In this document: positions 1 through 5,993 of the stretch, one piece after another
Numbering within the stretch: the first letter of the stretch is position 1
How the letters are laid out: each line of letters starts with the position of its first letter
DNA from: Bacillota bacterium
GTDB lineage: Bacteria > Bacillota > Clostridia > Lachnospirales > Lachnospiraceae
Length of the DNA stretch: 6,659 nucleotides
Reading direction: 5' to 3'
Assembly: GCA_023389295.1 (NCBI GenBank)
Contig: JAEWEO010000089.1
Location: 1 to 6,659, forward strand
Position numbers and translations under genes: made by a program
Notes under the pieces: generated by a model
What the model was told of the DNA's origin: nothing
Databases searched by the model: none
What the model saw: only the letters and a program-made list of their open reading frames with translations

Positions 1-1
1 T

Positions 2-334
2 CGTTATGACCCAAGAATTGATCAAATTCTAAGCTATATTAATGATCATCTTGACTCCAATTTATCCATTGAGGTACTCTCAGGTAAATTCTATTTAAAT
101 AAATATTATCTGATGCATTTATTTAAAATTGAAACCGGATATACCCTATATAACTACATACAAAAAAAGAGAGCAATCAAGGCATCCAATCTAATTCTTA
201 GTGGAATGCAGGCCGGAGAAGTCTGCTCCCGCTGTGGTTTTGAGGATTATTCTACCTTTGTTCGTACCTTTAAGAAGGAATTCAAACTTTCTCCCAAACA
301 GTATTATAAAGCAAATAGATATGGAGAAGTATGA
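2..334 (+). CDS. AraC-family transcriptional regulator, C-terminal DNA-binding domain (5' partial)
   Basis: The frame is open from the window edge (first full codon at base 2) to the TGA at 332-334, giving 110 residues. A Met at base 113 lies inside the domain and is not the real start. The visible part is a complete AraC/XylS-type double helix-turn-helix domain. The first HTH is around residues 21-50 (LSIEVL, then LNKYYLMHLFKIETGYT) and the linker helix is YIQKKRAIKAS. The second HTH is around 64-102, with the family signature CGFEDYSTFVRTFKKEFKLS followed by PKQYY. In this family the domain binds DNA at target promoters, while an N-terminal ligand or receiver domain, here missing, senses the signal. 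The target genes cannot be inferred. Two cysteines (VCSRCGF) sit at the start of the second HTH, where IAxxCGF is more usual. No convincing terminator follows the stop codon. Family assignment is confident; the specific role is unknown. Confidence 0.93.
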   Translation, partial: RYDPRIDQILSYINDHLDSNLSIEVLSGKFYLNKYYLMHLFKIETGYTLYNYIQKKRAIKASNLILSGMQAGEVCSRCGFEDYSTFVRTFKKEFKLSPKQYYKANRYGEV

Positions 335-675
335 ATAATAATAGTAGAAGCTAGATGAATAAACGATCAAAAATTTGCTTGATTTAAACCTGCGGTGTAT
401 GTTTTTTGGAGTATTTCACTTACCTAGAGTTTTGGGATTCATAGATAGAAAGCTACAAAAATGAGTTTATTATGAGATAGTTCAAAGGGCTGTTGCAAAA
501 TGTTAGATCTACGGAAAACATATCCATATTTCAACAATTTGCAACAGCCCCTGATATTTTAAATATATAATAGAACTACTAATTCTTTCCGTTTACTACT
601 TTTGATGTCCTAGAATAGAATAACAATTATTTTAAATATTCTTTCAACTTTAAGAGTTTATGTTACTATTTTTCC
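335..675. other. 341-base AT-rich intergenic gap between convergent genes
   Basis: This gap separates the ends of the AraC-type gene (+) and coaE (-). I see no open frame with a ribosome binding site, no tRNA and no GC-rich stem with a T-run. The one distinct structure is the inverted repeat at 487-550, described separately. A weak AT-only stem near 606-632 (AGAATA/TATTCT on the minus strand) lies downstream of coaE, but it lacks the GC content and T-tract of an intrinsic terminator. Confidence 0.6.
487..550. repeat. 64-bp inverted-repeat element with IS-terminus-like ends
   Basis: The arms GGGCTGTTGCAAA (487-499) and TTTGCAACAGCCC (538-550) are perfect reverse complements over 13 bp. After one mismatch the pairing resumes for 4 bp (TGTT 501-504 with AACA 533-536). 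The loop is about 28 nt. GGG(G)CTGTTGCAAA resembles terminal inverted repeats of several insertion-sequence families (IS6-like and IS1182-like ends come to mind from memory). The element may therefore be a MITE or the fused ends of a deleted IS. No flanking target duplication is obvious. A bidirectional terminator is an alternative, since it sits between convergent genes, but neither side has a proper T-run right after the stem. Confidence 0.6.
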
Positions 676-1278
676 TTACTTCTTACTATTTCCTAAGATA
701 AGACGGTCCACCTGTTGTTCCAATAATGGAACATCACCGACATTTTCAATGATTTTATTAAACTTGGCGCGGAACGCTTCATCTTTGCTCTGGTTTTCAA
801 GGATGGAATTAATCTTTTCTTCTGAATAATTGCGATTCTTTCTTAGTCTCTCCTTACGGTCCTCTTCAGGTGCATAAACATACCAGACCTCATCACAGAT
901 AAAATCATATCCAGCCTCAAGCATCAGCGCAGTCTCTACCACTAGGTATGGAACCACACCTTCGTCTCTGGCAATCTTAATTTCCTGTTGTATTTCCTCT
1001 AACACCTTAGGATGGGTTAATTCATTCACCTTTAACCTTTTATCCTTATCCTGAAAGATTATCTTTGACAACTTGTTACGGTCAATATTGCCATCCTCTG
1101 ATATAATCTCCTTACCAAAATAATTCACTACAGCTTCATAGCTAGCACCACCCGGTTCCATTTGAGACTTCGCTATAGCATCGGAATTAAGGAGTAAGGC
1201 ACCATATTTATCTCTTAATATCGTTGCAACAAGGGATTTTCCACTTCCAATCCCTCCGGTCAAGCCAATCACTTTCAT
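676..1278 (-). CDS. coaE: Dephospho-CoA kinase
   Basis: CoaE catalyses the last step of coenzyme A synthesis, the ATP-dependent phosphorylation of the 3'-hydroxyl of dephospho-CoA, in the cytoplasm. The 200-residue product has the usual family length. The P-loop GLTGGIGSGKS is at residues 5-15. Family features follow: Asp33 in NSDAIAKSQ, the HPKV segment at 89-92, the core VVETALMLEAGYD around 113-125, and the lid region RLRKNRNYSEEKINSILENQ around 144-163. MKVIGLTGG is the expected N-terminus, so ATG at 1278 is secure. Upstream AAAGGAG (1293-1299) is about 14 nt away, which is long; AGGA at 1283-1286 with 4-nt spacing may contribute. It lies 205 bases after polA on the same strand, and polA-coaE linkage is common in Firmicutes, so co-transcription is likely. 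No clear terminator was found after its stop. Confidence 0.97.
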   Translation of the reverse strand: MKVIGLTGGIGSGKSLVATILRDKYGALLLNSDAIAKSQMEPGGASYEAVVNYFGKEIISEDGNIDRNKLSKIIFQDKDKRLKVNELTHPKVLEEIQQEIKIARDEGVVPYLVVETALMLEAGYDFICDEVWYVYAPEEDRKERLRKNRNYSEEKINSILENQSKDEAFRAKFNKIIENVGDVPLLEQQVDRLILGNSKK

Positions 1279-1344
1279 TATATCCTAACGTACTCCTTTG
1301 TCCTGTAATACTTACGACTCTTATATATGTTTTCACGTTCTACT

Positions 1345-1486
1345 ATTCCTCAAGGTTTATTACTTCATGCTCTGGTTTATCCTCAAATCTCTATTCATCT
1401 TCAATGCTTTGTATTTATCTTAAAGGCTTTAGATTTAATCTTCAAAGTTCTGGATCTATCCTCAAAGCTCTGAAATCATCTTCCTA
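1345..1486. repeat. Degenerate tandem repeat, about 20-bp unit, between polA and coaE
   Basis: The plus strand shows a recurring anchor ATC(T/C)TCAAAG followed by a CTCTG-like segment. Clear anchors begin at 1379, 1397, 1417, 1438, 1458 and 1478, spaced 18, 20, 21, 20 and 20 bases. Two weaker copies begin near 1345 and 1362. On the transcribed minus strand the unit reads roughly CAGAGCTTTGAAGATNAAT. The last copy runs into the polA stop codon at 1484-1486. All three minus-strand frames are interrupted by stops, so it is not a continuation of polA. Confidence 0.6.
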
Positions 1487-4132
1487 CTTTGCTTCAAACC
1501 AGTTTTTGCCTTCCTTTACCTCGGTCTCCAATAGAACAGAAAGCTCAGCTGCACCCTGCATCTCCTCTACCATAATCTTAGAGACTTTTTCTACCTCGTC
1601 CTTATGAGTTTCCACCAGAAGCTCATCGTGAATCTGTAGAAGTAGACGTGAACGTAACTGCTCTGCCTTCAAACGTTCATTTACCCTAATCATAGCAATT
1701 TTAATAATATCTGCAGCCGTTCCTTGAATTGGAGCATTCATAGCAACTCGTTCACCAAAGGAGCGTTGCATGAAATTACTGGAGGTTAGTTCAGGAATTG
1801 GTCTTCTTCTTCCAAATAAAGTAGTGGAATATCCTAACTCCTTCGCATCAGCAACCAGGCGATCCAAATAAGATTTTACCTTTGGATAAGTCTCAAAATA
1901 TTTTTGGATATATTGCTCTGCTTCTTTTCTTGTAATATTTAAATCCTGACCAAGACCAAAGGAACTGATCCCATAGACGATACCAAAGTTAACTGCCTTT
2001 GCACTACTTCTCTGTGTTGGAGTAACCTCGTCAAAAGGAATGTGGAATACCTCGGAAGCAGTCGTCTGATGAATATCCTTCGCTTCCCTGTATGCGTTAA
2101 TTAGTCGTTCATCATCGGACATATGAGCTAATACACGAAGCTCAATCTGGGAGTAGTCCGCATCAAGGAATACATATCCCTCCTCCGGAATAAATACCTT
2201 ACGAATCTGTCTTCCAAGCTCCATTCGAATGGGAATATTCTGAAGATTAGGGTCCGTACTACTAATTCTTCCTGTTGCTGCAATGGTTTGATGGAAACGA
2301 CCGTGAATTCTCTCATCCTCACGAATGTATACTGCTAAACCATCTGCATAGGTGGATTTGAGTTTTGTTAGCTGACGATATTCCAGAATCATCTTTACCG
2401 CAGGATGCTCGGACTGCAGTTTCTCTAAAATATCAGCAGAGGTGGAATAGCCAGTCTTTGTTTTCTTTGCAAAGGGAAGCTTAAGTTTCTCAAATAGGAT
2501 AACGCCTAACTGCTTTGGTGAATTAATGTTGAACTCTTCACCCACTAGACCATAGATGTCCTTCTCAAGTCTTTCAATACCTACCTGAAGGTTATCACCG
2601 TATTCCTTAAGAGCCTCTTTATTAACGCGAATACCACGCACTTCCATGTCATAAAGCGTATAGATTAAAGGCATCTCGATTGTTTCAAATAACTGCTGCA
2701 TTCCTGCACGGAATAATAAATCACGTAGACGTTCTGCCGAGCGAAGGGCAATATAGGCATGATAGCAGGCATAGGATAAGAACTCATTTTCCTTTTGCTC
2801 TAGCGCATCATTCAAGGAACTTTTACCCATCAGATCCTCTCTGGAGGGGATGGTAAGAGAAAGGTAATCTCTTGCTATATCATCATAATGATAAGTGTCC
2901 GTGAGAGGATTTAGTAAATAAGCAGCGATAGCCGCATCAAAGAGGTTGTCCTTCTCATTGACAGAAAGGAAAGGTAACTGTTCCTTTAATCCGATAACAG
3001 ATACAAGATAACCGTCTTTGGCTAATTTAGTAGCTTTATCACTTAGATATTCCTGAGTAATCAGCCCACTACAACGAATAAAATAGACCGACTCCTTATC
3101 CTTACAAATAGATAGTCCTAGCAGCTTGTTACCTTCAATGATCATCTGAAGGCCAATCGGATGCGCCCCCTTTTCTGCTATTTTTTCAAATACTTTATCC
3201 GCTTCTCCAAGTTCTGAAACCATGATAAAGCTTTTTTCAATTCCTGTAGAATGGCTTACTTCCTCCGTCTGGAATCTGGATAATAAATTTTTAAACTCTA
3301 AACGTTTGAATATCTTGTAAACCTCTTCATTATATAAATTATCCAGTCCCGCCTCTTCGATGTGAAACTCCAAATCACAATCCGTACAAATGGTTGCAAG
3401 CTTCTTTGATAAGAAGGCTAATTCTTTATTCTCTCTTAAGGTATTTGTTGTTTTATTCTGTGCCATTTCATCAATATGTTCATACATATTTTCAATGGAT
3501 TTGTATTCTACGATTAACTTACTTGCTGTTTTCTCACCAACGCCGGGAACTCCCGGGATATTATCGGAGGAATCCCCCATCAAGCCTTTTAAATCAATAA
3601 ACTGCTTCGGTGTCACGTTATATTTCTCAACAACATCTTTAGCAAGGTAATCTTCAATCTCTGTACCGGTTCGCTTTGTCTTAGGGATTCGAATCTTAAT
3701 CTTCTCACTTGCTAACTGAAGAAGATCTCGGTCTCCAGATACTAAGGATACAATATTTCCTGCCGCTTCTGCCTTCGTTGCTAACGTTCCAAGGATATCA
3801 TCGGCTTCAAAACCCGGTTTTTCAATTACCGTAATATTCATGGCCTTTAAGACCTCTTTCATCACCGGAACCTGTTCTCTTAATTCCTCGGGCATGCCTT
3901 TTCTGGTCCCTTTGTATGCATCAAACATCTCATGACGGAAAGTGGGATGATGTGTATCAAAGGCAACCGTTAAATAATCCGGTTTCTCCTCTTCCAATAT
4001 CTTAAACATAATATTTATAAAACCGAGTACCGCGTTGGTATGCTCACCCTTTGAAGTAGTCATATCCGGTAATCCGTAAAATGCTCTATTTAAAATACTG
4101 TGTCCATCGATTAATACAATTTTCTTATCCAT
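1484..4132 (-). CDS. polA: DNA polymerase I (5' nuclease plus polymerase, inactive proofreading domain)
   Basis: The 882-residue product has the usual three-domain PolA layout and acts in Okazaki primer removal and DNA repair synthesis. The 5' flap nuclease spans residues 1-290, with acidic metal ligands at D9, D59, E109/D111/D112, D134/D136 and D187/D190, and the helical arch segment YKGTRKG at 73-79. A helix-hairpin-helix GVPGVGEKTA lies at 194-203. Residues 300-480 form the 3'-5' exonuclease-like fold. There the catalytic DTE is replaced by GLQ (327-329) and the YxxxD site reads YACYH (454-458), so proofreading should be absent, as in Bacillus-type PolA. The polymerase domain has TGRISSTDPNLQNIP (620-634), motif A DYSQIELR (D659, E664), motif B R708/K712/F716/Y720, and motif C QIHDE (D836). 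F716 sits at the position linked to dideoxynucleotide discrimination. MDKKIVLIDGHS is the family N-terminus. Translation initiation looks unusual; see the leader entry. Confidence 0.98.
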   Translation of the reverse strand: MDKKIVLIDGHSILNRAFYGLPDMTTSKGEHTNAVLGFINIMFKILEEEKPDYLTVAFDTHHPTFRHEMFDAYKGTRKGMPEELREQVPVMKEVLKAMNITVIEKPGFEADDILGTLATKAEAAGNIVSLVSGDRDLLQLASEKIKIRIPKTKRTGTEIEDYLAKDVVEKYNVTPKQFIDLKGLMGDSSDNIPGVPGVGEKTASKLIVEYKSIENMYEHIDEMAQNKTTNTLRENKELAFLSKKLATICTDCDLEFHIEEAGLDNLYNEEVYKIFKRLEFKNLLSRFQTEEVSHSTGIEKSFIMVSELGEADKVFEKIAEKGAHPIGLQMIIEGNKLLGLSICKDKESVYFIRCSGLITQEYLSDKATKLAKDGYLVSVIGLKEQLPFLSVNEKDNLFDAAIAAYLLNPLTDTYHYDDIARDYLSLTIPSREDLMGKSSLNDALEQKENEFLSYACYHAYIALRSAERLRDLLFRAGMQQLFETIEMPLIYTLYDMEVRGIRVNKEALKEYGDNLQVGIERLEKDIYGLVGEEFNINSPKQLGVILFEKLKLPFAKKTKTGYSTSADILEKLQSEHPAVKMILEYRQLTKLKSTYADGLAVYIREDERIHGRFHQTIAATGRISSTDPNLQNIPIRMELGRQIRKVFIPEEGYVFLDADYSQIELRVLAHMSDDERLINAYREAKDIHQTTASEVFHIPFDEVTPTQRSSAKAVNFGIVYGISSFGLGQDLNITRKEAEQYIQKYFETYPKVKSYLDRLVADAKELGYSTTLFGRRRPIPELTSSNFMQRSFGERVAMNAPIQGTAADIIKIAMIRVNERLKAEQLRSRLLLQIHDELLVETHKDEVEKVSKIMVEEMQGAAELSVLLETEVKEGKNWFEAK

Positions 4133-4178
4133 AATACTCTTCGCAAGTCCTATCGAAACGGCCTGGCGAAGCCTCCTT
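4133..4178 (-). promoter_or_regulatory. polA leader: strong Shine-Dalgarno joined to the start codon by a hairpin
   Basis: In the minus-strand mRNA a full AAGGAGG (4178-4172) ends 39 nt before the polA ATG (4132), too far for normal use. The bases right after it form an imperfect stem. CTTCGC (4171-4166) pairs with GCGAAG (4144-4139), then AG with CT and CC with GG across two single mismatches, around loop GTTTCGATA (4159-4151). Six bases, AGTATT, then lead to ATG. If the hairpin forms, the AAGGAGG would be about 6 nt from the start in space. The only local alternative, GAAGAG (4142-4137), is weak and its first four bases are inside the stem. The sequence is direct observation; the bridging role is inference. 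Confidence 0.5.
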
Positions 4179-4238
4179 CCGTAAACTATTTTGTTTCTCT
4201 ATTCACTCGTGGATTATCTTATAGTAATACTTTCACAA

Positions 4239-4757
4239 TTACTCCCTAGGTGCTGCCTGCTCAGGTGCTACTTGCTGTGAAGGTACATTTAGTTGCTCCT
4301 GCTTACGAAAATAATCCTCTAGCTTAAGTTCAAGCATTTTATTTCTTGGATCTCGAAACACAATTCGAAGATGAAAATCACTTTCTTCGACATTATCTTC
4401 GATCAGATCCTCCAATTTATCTATGCCCTTATTAGCATAACTGAAACTTAGCAAAAATACCAGACAAATCATTGTGAAAATGAGAACGGTTTTCTTTCGG
4501 TAATATGTATACTTTACATGAATAATTCTTTCATGGGCTTTCTCCAGCTTATGAGCTAATTCATGTTCAAAATCACCGGATACGTTCTTATCTTCGTCTA
4601 ATTGCTTCATTGCCGTTAAAAGAGCATAATAAACCTCCAGTTCTTCCCTGCAATTGGGGCAACTGTCTACATGGTCAAGAAATTCCTCTAATTCCTTAAC
4701 ACTTAGCTTATTATTAATGAAAGGTGTTATCATACTCTGGGCTTTAATACAATTCAT
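4239..4757 (-). CDS. zf-HC2 domain, single-pass membrane protein (anti-sigma-factor-like)
   Basis: The product is 172 residues from the chosen ATG at 4757. A longer frame begins at 4766, but its ATG directly abuts AAGGAG (4767-4772) with no spacing, whereas the ATG at 4757 lies 9 nt from it. MNCIKAQSMITPF is also a typical zf-HC2 start. The N-terminal zinc finger has the HxxxCxxC motif HVDSCPNC (H29, C33, C36). A lone transmembrane helix lies around 90-108 (VLIFTMICLVFLLSFSY), preceded by basic YRKK, which suggests the N-terminus is cytoplasmic. The remaining 64 residues, charged and ending in a Gln/Pro/Ala-rich tail, would be outside. In known cases such proteins bind ECF sigma factors, but no sigma gene is visible here. 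It is 106 bases upstream of polA on the same strand with no terminator between, so they are probably co-transcribed. A weak promoter (TTGTGA/GATAAT, spacer 19) is possible at 4857-4827. Confidence 0.85.
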   Translation of the reverse strand: MNCIKAQSMITPFINNKLSVKELEEFLDHVDSCPNCREELEVYYALLTAMKQLDEDKNVSGDFEHELAHKLEKAHERIIHVKYTYYRKKTVLIFTMICLVFLLSFSYANKGIDKLEDLIEDNVEESDFHLRIVFRDPRNKMLELKLEDYFRKQEQLNVPSQQVAPEQAAPRE

Positions 4758-4766
4758 ATTATGCAT

Positions 4767-4772
4767 CTCCTT
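4767..4772 (-). promoter_or_regulatory. Ribosome binding site that decides the zf-HC2 start
   Basis: Minus-strand AAGGAG is followed immediately by ATG at 4766 and, after ATGCATAAT, by ATG at 4757. Only the second start has usable spacing (9 nt), so the nine-base-shorter protein is preferred. Confidence 0.75.
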
Positions 4773-4814
4773 ATGAGGTCAAAGTTATTTTCTTCTATTT
4801 TTTCAAATTCATAC

Positions 4815-4843
4815 TTGAAATATCAAATTATCTGTGTTAGAAT
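4815..4843 (+). promoter_or_regulatory. Sigma-70/SigA-type promoter of tRNA-Leu
   Basis: A -35 box TTGAAA (4815-4820) and a -10 box TAGAAT (4838-4843) are separated by exactly 17 bases. TG at 4835-4836 forms an extended -10. The predicted transcription start, near 4849-4851, lies about 10 bases before the mature tRNA 5' end, as is normal for a tRNA gene. Confidence 0.8.
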
Positions 4844-4859
4844 AAACATCGTCACAAAT

Positions 4860-4942
4860 GCGGATGTGGCGGAATGGCAGACGCAGCAGACTCAAAATCT
4901 GCCACTCGCGAGGGTGTGAGGGTTCGAGTCCCTCTATCCGCA
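4860..4942 (+). tRNA. tRNA-Leu, anticodon CAA (reads UUG)
   Basis: This is an 83-nt class II tRNA. The acceptor stem GCGGATG (4860-4866) pairs with TATCCGC (4935-4941), the last pair being G-U, and the discriminator is A4942, as expected for leucine. The anticodon stem GCAGA/TCTGC encloses loop CTCAAAA, placing the anticodon CAA at 4893-4895. A long variable arm (CACTC-GCGA-GGGTG) marks a Leu/Ser/Tyr type tRNA. The T arm is GAGGG-TTCGAGT-CCCTC. The 3' CCA is not encoded (GTA follows), so it must be added by nucleotidyltransferase. It is a single-gene unit with its own promoter upstream and terminator downstream. Confidence 0.97.
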
Positions 4943-4952
4943 GTATCAAAAG

Positions 4953-4996
4953 GTTCTTGGAAGTCTTGAAAAAACAAGATGTTCAAGAACTTTTTT
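4953..4996 (+). terminator. Intrinsic terminator after tRNA-Leu, probably bidirectional
   Basis: The arms 4953-4968 and 4975-4990 (outer GTTCTTG/CAAGAAC, inner GTCTTG/CAAGAT with one G-T pair) form a 16-position stem with one A-G mismatch and an AAAAAA loop. Six T residues follow at 4991-4996. On the minus strand the same stem is followed by CTTTT, so it can also end transcription of the PhnP-like gene, whose stop codon is 31 bases away. Confidence 0.88.
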
Positions 4997-5021
4997 ATTT
5001 GTTTAAAAGGTATTATAGAAG

Positions 5022-5852
5022 TTATCTCTCCACACACAATCCGTCATAGGACACCAGAAAATCATGTTCCTTAGCGATTGGTACCATCTCATCATAGATA
5101 GCCTTCCCGTTATGAGAAAAATGATTAATAACAAATACCGTATTCTTATCTGCACAGGCAGACTTAAGCAAACGCTCCTTAACTTCAACATTCGTTGCAA
5201 TTCCCATATGTCCATGTCTGCACGCTTCTACTCCTAAGGTACAATCGAGAGATACCAGATCAAAATACATCTTCTTCTCTGTGATATAATTCCAGGTTTC
5301 TTCCGGAAAATAGCCTGTATCGTTAGCATAGAGAATATTCTGATTTCCCTTACGAATAGAATATATAACAGGATTGCTTCCCGGGTCGTGATTTGCCATT
5401 AACGCTGTAATTGTATAGTCCATTACCTGGAAGGAATCAAAGGGCTCAACTCTTTGGAACTTCACCCTATTTTGCTTATCTAGTTCATATTGATTGATGA
5501 TATGATTTATACCTACTCCTGATGCCTCTGTGCCATATACGGTCATGAGAGTTTCTCTCTCAAAATGTGCAAAACCTTCACATCGCATCTCAAAATCAGC
5601 CGGATATAGATGGTCACTATGGCTATGTGTGATAATACATGCTTCTACGCTTTTTAAGTCAAGTCCCTGATAAAGAACATGCATATAAGTATCCGCAGGA
5701 AAATCAATTAATAATTTCTTATCAATCAAAGCTTGAGAACGGGTTCTTATATTTCTTCCCCCTGCTTCGATCGCTCTCTTACAGTTATCACAGCCACAGA
5801 ACATACCAGGCCATCCTTCCGCTGCAGCCGTTCCTAAATAAGTCAATTTCAT
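5022..5852 (-). CDS. PhnP-like MBL-fold phosphodiesterase
   Basis: The product is 276 residues from the ATG at 5852. A frame extended to 5864 is possible, but that ATG overlaps the GGAGGG ribosome site that fits 5852, and MKLTYLGTAAAEG is the natural fold start. The metallo-beta-lactamase signature HSHSDH is at 76-81. Further probable metal ligands are H155 (NHD), D178 (NDTG) and H244. CGCDNC (C19, C21, C24) together with H247 in HFSH matches the extra structural zinc site of E. coli PhnP. The segments YANDTGYFPEETW, LDCTLGVEACRHGHMG and VSYDGL also follow PhnP. PhnP hydrolyses 5-phosphoribosyl 1,2-cyclic phosphate in phosphonate breakdown. No other phn gene is visible, so the natural substrate could be another cyclic phosphate or nucleotide. 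There is no signal peptide, so it is cytoplasmic. Family is confident, substrate is not. Confidence 0.88.
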   Translation of the reverse strand: MKLTYLGTAAAEGWPGMFCGCDNCKRAIEAGGRNIRTRSQALIDKKLLIDFPADTYMHVLYQGLDLKSVEACIITHSHSDHLYPADFEMRCEGFAHFERETLMTVYGTEASGVGINHIINQYELDKQNRVKFQRVEPFDSFQVMDYTITALMANHDPGSNPVIYSIRKGNQNILYANDTGYFPEETWNYITEKKMYFDLVSLDCTLGVEACRHGHMGIATNVEVKERLLKSACADKNTVFVINHFSHNGKAIYDEMVPIAKEHDFLVSYDGLCVER

Positions 5853-5856
5853 ATTT

Positions 5857-5862
5857 CCCTCC
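5857..5862 (-). promoter_or_regulatory. Ribosome binding site that decides the PhnP-like gene start
   Basis: Minus-strand GGAGGG is followed by AAAT and then ATG (5852), a spacing of 4-5 nt. The more distal ATG (5864) overlaps this motif and has only AGGA directly against it, so 5852 is the better start. Confidence 0.75.
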
Positions 5863-5888
5863 ATTCCTGCGCGCTCTTTCAGCCATCT

Positions 5889-5924
5889 AAAGTTTGGGCC
5901 GAGGATTACGCAGGCTCAAACTTT
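5889..5924. repeat. Stem-loop 1 in the leader of the PhnP-like gene
   Basis: AAAGTTTGGGCC (5889-5900) pairs with GGCTCAAACTTT (5913-5924) over 12 positions, including one G-T pair, around a 12-nt loop. No T-run follows on either strand, so it is not a canonical terminator. It abuts a second hairpin with no intervening base. Confidence 0.7.
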
Positions 5925-5957
5925 ATGAGTGAAAGATTTGTAAAATCTTTCACTCAT
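5925..5957. repeat. Stem-loop 2, perfect 15-bp palindrome with 3-nt loop
   Basis: ATGAGTGAAAGATTT (5925-5939) is the exact reverse complement of 5943-5957, with GTA between. It sits between the end of the VWA-like gene (36 bases away) and stem-loop 1, upstream of the PhnP-like gene. No T-run follows on either strand. It could be an mRNA-stabilising or processing structure, a dispersed palindromic repeat, or a poor terminator for the VWA-like gene. Confidence 0.75.
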
Positions 5958-5993
5958 ACCCCATATCCTTCCACCATAAATAAATGAAATTAT

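Noticed and set aside
1322..1353. Possible internal promoter for coaE (TTGAGG and TATATA, minus strand)
   Set aside because: The 20-base spacer is too long and the sequence is AT-rich enough for chance matches.
1224..1607. 127-codon plus-strand open frame
   Set aside because: It is antisense to coaE, the repeat array and polA, low in complexity (Ser/Leu rich), and has no ribosome site or family resemblance.
2128..2322. 64-codon minus-strand frame inside polA
   Set aside because: It lies in an alternative frame over the conserved polymerase motifs and has no independent evidence of coding.
3390..3650. Two overlapping plus-strand open frames (86 and 68 codons)
   Set aside because: Both are antisense to the well-conserved 5' nuclease part of polA and show no recognisable domain.
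4860..4942. tRNA-Leu as an attachment site for an integrated element
   Set aside because: No integrase, no repeat of the tRNA 3' end and no foreign-looking gene is visible; the flanks are ordinary.
4852..5049. Short open frames on both strands across the tRNA
   Set aside because: They read through the tRNA-Leu gene and its terminator, so they are artefacts of structured RNA sequence.
5003..5215. 70-codon minus-strand frame at the end of the PhnP-like gene
   Set aside because: It overlaps the real gene in another frame and has no ribosome site or domain.
5639..5890. 83-codon plus-strand open frame
   Set aside because: It is antisense to the N-terminal half of the PhnP-like gene, including the HSHSDH and cysteine motifs.
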